Positions 55,252 to 64,000 of a stretch of 64,000 bases of DNA are shown piece by piece. Under the pieces are notes generated by a model. The model saw only the letters and a program-made list of their open reading frames with translations, was not told the origin of the DNA and did not search any database. The stretch is from the NCBI GenBank assembly GCA_947359465.1, contig OX375880.1:26932548-26996547 (forward strand), in the 5' to 3' direction. Source of the DNA: Metellina segmentata (taxonomy: Eukaryota; Arthropoda; Arachnida; Araneae; Tetragnathidae). Within the stretch, counting starts at the first letter, position 1; each line of letters opens with the position of its first letter. The position numbers and the translations under genes were made by a program.

Positions 55252-55822
55252 CAGGGCTCGAAATACCCGGGTGCACTGTGCACCTGAAAATAAAATTGTG
55301 CACCTAATTTTTTCCCTCTAGGTGCACGCAGTGCACCTGTCGTTAAAAAAGAGGGGGAAGCGTATTTTATGTTATTTTTATGCTCGAACAAAATATTAGT
55401 ATCTACCTCTCTCGCTCTAAAGGAACGTAATTAAAATTCCTAAATGCACACAAAAACTTTAATCCAGAAAATGCTATGTTGCAATGAAGGAAAAATACAA
55501 AAAGCAGCATGGACACTAAATCTTATGGGTAAAGATCTGCCATAAACGTAGACGTTTCTGATTGCTCACCAATGTCTGATGATGACTGAATATTTGTAAG
55601 TAATAATTTCGCAGATAAAAAAAAATGTTTATAAAGGTATTTTTATTTACTATCTACTAGTAACATATTCAAACATACCCAATTAATAAAGTAGTTTACA
55701 TTACATTAATGCTCTTATATTATGTTTTTTTAAATGTGCACCTGAAATATAATCTGTGCACCTAATTAAAAAACTTAGATGCACCTTGTGCACCTGTATT
55801 AAAAAATCAATTTCGAGGCCTG
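55252..55822. mobile_element. hAT MITE with GTGCAC palindromes, copy 3 (complete)
   Basis: Ends CAGGGCTCGAAATACCCGG and, inward from the right, CAGGCCTCGAAATTG. Perfect 8-bp duplication GTATAACC at 55244-55251 and 55823-55830. GTGCAC palindromes cluster near both ends (55270-55345, 55735-55795). This is the reference copy for the family. Opposite orientation to copy 1. Confidence 0.93.
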
Positions 55823-55830
55823 GTATAACC

Positions 55831-57399
55831 CATGTTGTCTCAGTCTAGAAAATTTAAAAAATGTCTTTTTCTTGCACAACACATTACTTTGCTTTAATGA
55901 ACTTGTTACAACACTTTTGTTTAAATGAACTTGCTATTAAACTTCATTTTTTGTTGCAGTGATTTTAAAAGTGAGAACTATTTTTTGTTGCAAAAACAAT
56001 TGTATAATTTAGTTCAAATGTCCAGATTGTGGTGTCATGGCTTGACATGGTTGTCACACATGGTTTGAATGTGAAAGGCAGATCAGTTAAAATATAAAAG
56101 ATCTTGATACCTTAGTTGTTTTTCATCTGACAATCAATTTCAATAAAATATTCAAAGCTACAAACATAAATTAATTCTCAATAGAAAGAGTATATTTTAA
56201 AAAATCCTGAAAACCTTATGTTAATAAACTTTTTCCTCTGCTTATGATCAGTGTAAAAGAACTATTGTACTTCACGATCCTCTGTTGCAAGTAGAAATAG
56301 AATTATAAATTTTGCATTTATAAAAAGACGGCAAATGCTACATTCTCATCATCTTTTGTAAGATTTGAATGCTCAAAGCACATTTAGTGCCAAATTTGAA
56401 TTCATAATTGCAATTCCTATCTGCTAATTTAAGTCTTATTTCAACCACTGAAATGAATATTAAGAAATACTCCAAATTTCCGTTTTAGTGACGAATTGTT
56501 ATCAAAAATAATAATTCTTATACGTGAATGGAAGAAACAAAGAAAAAAAAATGTAGTAAAACAAACATTTTTTCCTTGTAAGTGTGTAAATAAAATGACC
56601 CAACACCTTCACAACTATTTTTGTAGACTCAAATTAAGACCTTTTTTTTTACACGAAATGGTAATTCTTGCATTTATAATTTCATGTGCAAAAATAAAGA
56701 TGGATGATACCTTATCTGTTCTAGTCATCTACAATTTCAACAAGGCTGGCGCCTCAGCCATTTGCAGTCTCGGACAATTCAATTGATTTCAATCAGCAAT
56801 TAGTTTCTCATAACTAAATGTATTTATAAGATATATTCAAAAATCAAATTAATGATAGTTTAAAATTATACGTTGCAGAACATTTAATATTCCTTGAAAT
56901 GCAGGTTATTGAAACACAGTAAAACTTCCATGGTTCGCTTGGTGGAAGGTTGCAGCTCACTGGAAGGGCAAGAGAGCTAAAATCCCTCTGCTCTAGTCAT
57001 TTTGGAAAAATTATTACAGACACGAACATCTACATTCCGCGAATACAGCTGAAATCGGACCACAATGAAAAATATAACTTTCAGTATTTATGCATCTGGA
57101 ACCTAATATATAAAAGCTAATCAAGCATGCTTATTTGAATGTAAGTGTGTTGTCAATTATGAATATACAAAATAGTTTCAAAGGTTTATTATCAGGAACT
57201 TGAGAAAAAAGTCCAGGATTTTGCAATAGATTTTAATTTTCTATTACAAATAACTCAATTATATTTTCAAATAAAACAGCTGAATATATAAAAAAATATT
57301 TCAAATGCATAAAATAGTTTAATGTGTGTACATAGTTATAATGCGAGCAAAAATTTAAAATTTTTATTTTCTCACTGCCCCATAAAATGTATTCCAACA
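55831..57399. other. no recognisable feature
   Basis: AT-rich. The sequence from about 56917 (ACAGTAAAACTTCCATGG) resembles a pogo/Tigger-type end but has no partner. A 96-codon frame at 56496-56786 (+) shows no known domain. Confidence 0.35.
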
Positions 57400-58086
57400 T
57401 CTCTACTATCATAGTAAGTGTTTGTCTGTGTAGTACGCAGTGTCATTTCGAATCCATGGCACTTAGAACAATGCAATTTGGCACACAGGTAGTTAAATTT
57501 TGATTTTTGTGTTGTGCCCGAATTTTAAATTTTAATCTAAAACAGTTAAAATTAATTCATCAGTTTTTTTCACCATTCGTCCTTCTCTCCGGAATGTGAC
57601 ATCACCTGTACCTCAAAAGAAAAAGCAAGCAGATTTTGCGATTTTCGACCGCTGACGTAACAAGCGTTTGTTATCCTAAAGCCTGGGCTCCTGATTCTAG
57701 CGTGTTTTAATTTATGTTTTTGATTGGTATATATTTCTTGTTAACGTTCACCTTTGTCACGGGCAATGACTATTTGAAGTTTTCTATCTTTGCAATCAAT
57801 AAAAATATAGTGAAAATTTCAACGGCTTTAAAATCTGTGGAACTCATTCTTAAAAGTATTGTTTTCATCTTTCTAATGTCTAGCTCAATTTCTAAATTTT
57901 AATCTAAAATATTTTTTTATTAATGTATTGGCATCACAGCGTTGCCTGTGGTGTTGGTTTGCGAAGCAAACCAAATAGCAATGCGTTGCAAATGCCGGGT
58001 TGGCGAGCGTAGGCAATAAGGGGTCACATCTGACCCCACAAAAAGAACTGTCACGGGCAACGCCGTGCTAGCCTCGTAGTGGCTAG
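57400..58086 (+). mobile_element. Helitron B copy 3, complete ends
   Basis: Starts TCTCTACTATCATAGTAAGT after A, ends GTAGTGGCTAG before T. Shares GTGTTTGTCTG, AATCCATGGCACTTAGAA and a GGTTTGCGAAGCAAACC hairpin (57956-57972) with the other B copies. 687 bp, non-coding. Confidence 0.87.
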
Positions 58087-58550
58087 TGTGAAATAAATTA
58101 AACCCTCATTATATTGTGGATTTGGCTATTTTGCCGTTTTTGCTTTTCTATTGAAGAATTTTCAATTTGTCAACAACAAAGGAAGTCACAATCAGTTTTT
58201 TTAGAATTAGGAGTTCGAAGGTTCATAGTTTCAGGCAGTTGTCCCAGAAGTGTGATTAATTTAGGTGATCCAGAAAATATAGATGATAATTACAATTAAT
58301 TTTCCTGTTCTCGAATTAAAATAGGCCACTCAGTATTAAATAATTCAATTGAAGAGTGGAGGTTGAATGGAACTATCAACACAACATTTAGCGAATGTAC
58401 TTTTATATATTATCATTGAATCAAAAGATAGAAAAACAATTTTATGGATTTCTTGAAATTTTTTTTAATGCTAATGTAGACTTCCACTTGATAACCCTTG
58501 CACAAAAACCGAACTTGATCTGAAGGAACTCAACAAAGAAATTTAAGATA
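58087..58550. other. no recognisable feature
   Basis: Spacer between two Helitrons. An open stretch on the plus strand at 58114-58299 is not recognised. Confidence 0.35.
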
Positions 58551-59897
58551 CTAGGGGGCTCCGCCCCCTGCTCGCTTATGCTCGCCAACCCCCGGGGATT
58601 GCTACGCAATCCCATTTGGTTTGCTTCGCAAACCAACACTCCTTTTACATAACATTCCTTTCGCAGAGTGAAACTATCTGAATAATTTGTATTATCCTGA
58701 TTTCCCTTTAGGGTCCATCACGTCAGAGTGAGGGCGTCTCCCCGTGCTCGCTTACGCTCGCCGACCCCCGGGGATTGCTACGCAATCCCGTTTGGTTTGC
58801 TTCGCAAACCAATACCTCTTACGCAAGTGGTTTCACTCTTTTTTGCTTTAACACTTAATGCACCCTAAACTAATAGCCGCATCAGTAAAAAATCTTCTGC
58901 ATCTTGTTCCCTGTACAATTTTAAGTAAACCCTGTTAATCTCCAAACTTTACGATGTGTACTTTGTACTTTCTCGGTAAAACGTCTGAGAACAGAGGGAA
59001 AAAAGCGAGCCTTTTTCCTCGCCAAATAAAAAAAATCGTTTTTACGGCAATTGTTGCTACGATAAATTTGATATCTGGCAAACCCGATAGTCAAACATAC
59101 AACCCTCCGCGAATACAATGCTCCGCGAAATAAAAAATACGAAATTTGTGTCACTTACTTTTGATTGCATCGAATTTATTTATGAACCAATTTTAAAAAT
59201 AATGTTACCGTAAGAAAGAGTACAGTCTGAGGTATACTGCGCTATTTTCAAAATAAAAAACTAATAGTGATACGATATAGATATGACAGTTTTAGTTAAC
59301 GGTAGTAACAAAAAGTAGCAAAAATATCCAAAGATTCCGAATTTTGTATGACCCACTTTTGATCGCATCCAATTTAATAATTAACCGATTTCAAAAATAA
59401 TAGTACCGTAAGAAAGAGTACATTCTGAGGTATACTGCTATATTTTAAAAATTAAAAAATAATAGTAATAAAATATAAATACGGCAGTTTTAAAAAAAAG
59501 TAACAAAAATGTCCTGATTTTTCCCGAATTTCAAAAAAATATTATCAAGAACCAAATTGAAATTTAAAAAAAAACTCGACGAGCTGCAAAAATTTACGTT
59601 GAGAGGTACTCTTAAAAAAAAACTCACGACTCAAAACTCAAATTTTGTATGTGATTTGCTCACTCGCGGAAGAAATTTCGCTTCTTCAATTTTAACATTT
59701 AATAAACCCTAAACTAATAGCCGCATCGGAAAAAAATCTTTATAATTGTCCAGGGAATACGATGAAGAACAAACCACGTCAATTTTGTTTTTTTCCGATC
59801 AGTACTTTCTCGGGAAACCGTCTAAGAATCGAGCTAAACAACACAGTTTTCAATTCTGCGGCGGCGGCATCGGTAACATTTTTTTAATATAGAGAGA
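58551..59897 (-). mobile_element. Helitron D, copy 2
   Basis: Minus strand: 5' end TCTCTCTATATTAAAA from 59897, 3' end hairpin GGGGGCGGAGCCCCC with CTAG at 58551-58554. Co-linear with 48701-49796, plus an extra 3'-end-like block at about 58730-58815 that repeats the GCTCGCTTACGCTCGCC and GGTTTGCTTCGCAAACC motifs. It carries the same two ~199-bp tandem units (starts near 59167 and 59365). Confidence 0.85.
59165..59505. repeat. ~199-bp tandem repeat inside Helitron D copy 2
   Basis: Two units, landmarks at 59167 and 59365, homologous to 49070-49425 and, as a single diverged unit, to 15201-15345. Confidence 0.82.
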
Positions 59898-60035
59898 TAC
59901 CATTTCATACACCGTTAAGATTTCAACAATACTGCTTTAATTATTAAAGCCTATTTATGTGTTCACTTAATGTTTTCTAGATCTTCATTTTATTACCGTT
60001 CTTTTATGATTGCTGAAGTGTTCAATAAAAATAGC

Positions 60036-60705
60036 AATAGTCAAACTTCATTAATACGAACTTGCTTAAGACAAACTATCATTAGCATGAACTAAAATGA
60101 TAATCCCTGACGTAACCGTATTTAAAATAATGTTAAATAATCTGTTTAAGACGAATTCGGTTAGTGCAAATTTCCTTTTAAGATGAACAAATTATCACTG
60201 CAAGATGTTCGAATTTTCTCTCTCAAGACGAGCCCCATTAAAGAATTATTTCCTTTTGTTCGAGTTATGAAACTAAAGTGAGAAACATATTCCATTTTTT
60301 AGAAGACCAGGTGGTCACTCTGGACTATCAGCTTCTTTTGTGACAAACTTTGGAAAGACAACATTAAACATATCTTTCAATAAAGGTGTGCAATATACTG
60401 CCCTTGAAAACTATATTTGGCTATTTCTCCTTGCTAGGAAAATTACTCTGTAACGGAAGATTCATTTCATTTGGATACTAAATCAACTAAGAAAAAAAAC
60501 AAAATGGCAGAGAAACGCAAAAAATCTTCAAGTTTAGAAGAAAAAGTCGATTTTAAATTATATTGATGATGAAATTCAGAAAAAAAATCTGAATTTGCTG
60601 AGAAACTGGCATTCCAAAAAGCACATTGTCAACCATTTTAAAAAAACATGACAAAATCAAAGCTGCTTGTGCTACAAATCAATTTGAGCCAAAGAGATAA
60701 AAAAA
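60036..60705 (+). mobile_element. pogo/Tigger-like element, 5' part
   Basis: Starts near AGTCAAACTTCATTAATACG with several CTTAAGACRAA repeats over 60060-60240, the usual subterminal pattern of pogo/jerky-like elements. It is cut short at about 60710 by a hAT-type end. Confidence 0.65.
60505..60705 (+). pseudogene. pogo transposase N-terminal CENP-B-like HTH
   Basis: The frame starts MAEKRKKSSSLEEKVD at 60505 and, after small frameshifts, reads KSEFAEKLGIPKSTLSTILKK and ends FEPKR. This is the psq/CENP-B-type helix-turn-helix that binds the transposon ends. The second HTH and the DDE domain are gone, removed or separated by the sequence starting at 60714. Confidence 0.75.
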
Positions 60706-60713
60706 TGCAATTA

Positions 60714-61258
60714 CAGGGTGGCAACAAAATCCTCGAAAAAAAGTTCCCTGATATTTCCATGATAGTGTGACAAAATTTTCCCTGATTTTACAAATCCCTT
60801 AAGAAATGTCGGGATCCGTAATTGGTATCGATATGCAGTACCCACACGACAATATTTTAAAATATTAAGGGTCAGATGAGGTAAAAGAATCATTTTCCAC
60901 AAATAATTTGTATTTTTTCTCATCATATATCTTAATTGTTATTGTAAGGGTTGGAACCCTTAATGGAACTCTAACAATAGCAATTGAAAAAACTTGGAGA
61001 AAAAATATTTTGATTATGAACTTTTTACACCTCTCTGCCCCTACATTATCCAAATATACATCAAAATAAAATGCAAATATACATAAAAAATTGGTACAGC
61101 TTCAGTCTACGTTTAAAGCGGTGGCAACGATCGTGGCGCTTTGCTTTTTTTTTTTTGGCGCACTTCTAGTAGCAAGTTAGGGCAGGTTAAGGCAACCCAT
61201 CTGCTTTACGATTATTATGGTTTCCGTGGCAACCTCGGCAAGCGAAAAGTTAAAACCT
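60714..61258. other. hAT-type end followed by unassigned sequence
   Basis: CAGGGTGGCAACAAAATCC at 60714 with CCCTGAT motifs after it is a hAT-type terminus. No matching right end was found before 61258. A T-run lies at 61148-61157. Confidence 0.4.
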
Positions 61259-61261
61259 TTA

Positions 61262-61673
61262 GGCCTGGTACACACATCCGGTTTTTAAACGTGCGGCGTC
61301 GTTGCCGTAAAGTAAGTGCGGTCTGAGATGCATTAAATCCGATGGAGAAGTGCACACATGCCTCCGGCGCCACTGCGGCGATGTGCGTCCACCTTGCGTG
61401 CAGTAGCAGTTTCCCACGGCGCAGCAGCTCGCTTATACGGTCTGAAGAGATTAATAAATGGTTGATCCAGTAACGTCTATTTTGTTTCAAAATATACTTT
61501 TTTAACACTGTTAGCGAAATAAACACGTTTTCTTCCGATAGAATATTTATCGCAAATGGCGCGAAATGTCTGAGCACTTACGTCATTTCACGGCCATGTG
61601 TGCATAGTTGGGCTTCGACGATGGTTACGGCTTCGGTGCCGCACGTTGAAAAATCGGATGCATGCACCGGGCC
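61262..61673. mobile_element. PIF/Harbinger-like MITE
   Basis: Ends GGCCTGGTACACACATCCG and, inward from the right, GGCCCGGTGCATGCATCCG, flanked by TTA on both sides (61259-61261, 61674-61676). 412 bp and GC-rich for the window. It is not closely related to the element at 31725-32190. Confidence 0.8.
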
Positions 61674-61755
61674 TTAGACTACGGCCGGCCGGTACAGCAG
61701 TTGTACCATGAACGCGCCAAGGAAGAATTTAGACAACGGCCAGTACATCAGTTGT

Positions 61756-62689
61756 CAGTGGCGGATTAAGCGGCTGCGTAGAGCCCCGAGGACTTAAAAT
61801 GTCTTTTCATTAAGGTTCGAGAAAATCTGTGACAGCGTGTGTGTGTGTCTTTATGTGCAGTGGAACGAGTTCCTAATCTAAGATGGTCAGCAAAAGCAGA
61901 TGCTGTATTAACTATAAAACTTGGTTTCACCCACATAAATGAGGCTTTAACTGGAATTTGTATTTACGAAGAAACCAAGTTATCATTTTGGAGGCGACTT
62001 CACTTCTGAGGAAAATGGACAAATATGAAACCGCCCTAATAACAGTTATTTGTAATACTATGTTGCAAAGAATAAATACTACTAGTAAATCACTGCAATC
62101 AGTGGAATGCGAACTATTAAAAGGATCTATCCTGGAGTAATTAGAAAATTTTATCACTAATTTCAGAGAAGTTGAAAAAAAGGCAACTGGTTTATCTTGG
62201 CTGTGTCATTTAATGTGAAGTATAGACAAACTCGCATACAACAAAAATTGAAAAAATGATTTTTTAATGAAAACAAAGGAGTCGGACATGAATTTACAAT
62301 TTGAGAAAATTTCATAGTCAATTAATTTCTTTTTTGTAATATCTGATAACACCAAGACAGAATTATCTCAAAGATTATATAAGGAGTTCTATAGGAGAAG
62401 AAAGATTAATTAATAAGGCCATTCTGTACATAGAGCAAGGAATCGTACAAAGGAATTGACACTTCCAAAATAATTGACGAATTTGAAAAAAATAAAGCTA
62501 GACGGAAATTCATATAATTTTTTTTAATAAATTTATTTAATGGGCTGTGGTATGAAAATTTTGATTACATTTACTTTTTTGTTAACAACTTAATGAGAGT
62601 TTTCTGGAAAATTTTTTTAAACTTGAGACTAACTTGAGGGCCCGAAAATTTTACCGCTTGGGGCCCACACTTGACTTGATCCGCCACTG
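61756..62689 (+). mobile_element. hAT element fragment (zinc-finger MYM/TTF-type protein)
   Basis: Inverted ends CAGTGGCGGATTAAG and CAGTGGCGGATCAAG, and a perfect 8-bp duplication TCAGTTGT (61748-61755, 62690-62697). 934 bp; it encodes only a middle part of the transposase. Confidence 0.9.
61868..62140 (+). pseudogene. hAT transposase internal fragment
   Basis: Plus-strand traces: LRWSAKADAV (about 61880-61910), FTHINEALTGI (about 61926-61960), then ILEATSLLRKMDKYETALIT and TMLQRINTTSKSLQSVE (61985-62110), ending in a stop at 62138-62140. This is the helical insertion of hAT transposases related to ZMYM1/TTF-type proteins. One frameshift occurs near 61960. Catalytic residues are not included. 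Confidence 0.75.
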
Positions 62690-62832
62690 TCAGTTGTACT
62701 TTTAAAGTTATAAGAATCGCGCCAAGAAATAATTTAGACTACGGCCGTTACAGCAGGGGTGCATTGAAAGTTATAAGAATCGCGCTTGTTATATCGATAG
62801 TCGTAGTCAAAAGGTTAAATTTTCATTTTGAA

Positions 62833-63910
62833 TCTCTAAGATTATTAACGGAAGTGTTTGTCAGTCTGTCTGTTTGTTTCCTGCACGCAAAGTACTGACG
62901 AATCTACGGCACTTACATCACAGGTAGTCCAAATGTTTTACAATTTTTGGGTCGCGGCGAATTTTAAAATTCAGTCTAGAACATTTGAAAAGGAATTTAA
63001 TAAAATGTAATTATTATTGAATGCAACAGCATAGAAGATCACAGATTCCAAATTTATTTGTTTCGTTTCCGTTATCATTTTGCGCGGAGGAATGATTTTC
63101 CAGCAGACGATAAAAAACAAATAAACTTTTATCTGGAGTTATTTAGTTCTTTTTTTCTATCTACTAGACCCTTAAAAATAGAGTACAAATTTTACGGATA
63201 TACGGAAAAATACGGATTTGAAATCTACGGAAAATTTCACATTAGATCAATACCTAAAAATATGTTTGTTTTTTAAATAAATAAAATTTTTAAATTGAAT
63301 ATCTTCAAAATTTTCGCAAGAGATTGCGACGTTGAGATTTTTAGCGAAAGAGGAAAAGAAAAAACATTTTACCATTGTTTAGTTCTTTTTTGTAAAATCG
63401 GGATCGTTAAAGATAGATTGAAAATTTCAACGGATTTGAAATTTGACACCAGATAGATACCTTATTCGTTTGATTTTCTTTTAATAAATCATTTTTCAAC
63501 TAAATATTTATATTTTCACAAAAGATTGTGGCGTCATGCCGAATTCCCATTTGGTTTGCGAAGCAAACTAACAAACACCATGCGCAACACCGTTATGGGT
63601 GTTATCCAATTTGCGAAGCAATACATAGATCACTATATTCGTAATTTGGTTTGCTTCGCAAAACCAAATGGAAATTCACAGGGAAATCATTACAATAGGC
63701 TACGAACATTTGGTTTGCGAAACAAACCAACACCACGGGCAACGCCATAATGGCTATTATCCAATAGGCTACGAATTCTAATTTGGTTTGTTTCTAAAAC
63801 CGTATTCGTAGCAATCACCGGGGGTTAGCGAGCAGCACCTAGTAAGTAAGCACCAGACCCCACGAAAAGAACTGGCACGGGCAATGCCATGATGGCCACG
63901 CGGTGGCTAG
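62833..63910 (+). mobile_element. Helitron B copy 4, longest complete copy
   Basis: Starts TCTCTAAGATTATTAACGG after A, ends GCGGTGGCTAG before T. 1,078 bp, co-linear with the other B copies (ACGAATCTACGGCACTTA, GGTCGCGGCGAATTTTA, CAGTCTAGAACATT). Its 3' third carries several GGTTTGCGAAGCAAACC-type hairpins (63549-63570, 63645-63665, 63707-63730). No Rep/helicase. Confidence 0.88.
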
Positions 63911-64000
63911 TATCATTTAAAGTTCTTTCAAAATTCGTTGAACTGTCGGTTGTTGTCGGAAAATTCGTTGAACTGTTCATTGGTTCATTTGAAATAATTC

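Larger units (their letters stand above)
61675..62810. repeat. ~60-bp tandem repeat, split by a hAT element
   Basis: About three units based on TAGACTACGGCC, a TACAGCAGTTGTACC stretch and GCGCCAAGRAATAATTT lie at 61675-61755 and 62690-62810. The hAT at 61756-62689 sits inside the second unit. Confidence 0.65.

Noticed and set aside
61215..61577. 120-codon minus-strand open frame
   Set aside because: It sits inside the GC-rich Harbinger-like MITE and matches nothing; open by composition.

Overview
This is gene-poor, very AT-rich animal nuclear DNA made almost wholly of transposable elements (TEs) in several stages of decay. The mix points to an invertebrate, most likely an arthropod and plausibly a spider: two old Ty3/gypsy elements, a Penelope-like element with an N-terminal GIY-YIG domain, many Tc1/mariner and hAT copies, at least four Helitron families, Harbinger-, piggyBac- and TTAA-type elements, LINE fragments and a tRNA-derived SINE. 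The organism call is inference. I found no host gene I can defend; one short candidate exon (36349-36579) is listed at low confidence. Nothing looks bacterial, and there is no CRISPR array or operon.

Layout. 1-5990: minus-strand gypsy pol, split by a hAT-type MITE (516-1124) and by a 3.2-kb element with ~660-bp terminal inverted repeats (1159-4317). 5991-11470: AT-rich and mostly unassigned, with one palindrome-rich hAT MITE (10411-10950). 11470-17000: decayed pogo-like and Tc1/mariner elements plus two hAT-type elements filled with ATCGAT motifs (13538-14931, 15666-16223). 17340-20790: Penelope-like element split by an intron-containing Tc1 element (19057-20736). 21336-26625: head-to-tail Helitrons carrying a nested hAT, which itself carries another Helitron. 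27236-31680: second gypsy element (gag to integrase, minus strand) with a piggyBac-like MITE. 31725-40170: Harbinger-like MITE, a LINE and a Tc1 gene each split by a copy of one TTAA element, and a fresh LINE insertion inside the second copy. 40565-46700: Tc1 fragment, SINE, MITEs and hAT fragments. 47992-54411: large hAT remnant holding a Helitron, a hAT MITE and a Helitron inside that MITE. 55252-64000: third palindromic hAT MITE, Helitrons, pogo fragment, Harbinger-like MITE, small hAT element.

The strongest message is stratigraphic. In at least eight places, taking an inserted element out at its target-site duplication brings two pieces of an older coding region back together, in frame or within one base of it. 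The window therefore gives an internally consistent order of insertion events. No element shows a fully intact gene; the closest to intact are the LINE insert at 37602-38895 and the Tc1 at 19057-20736.
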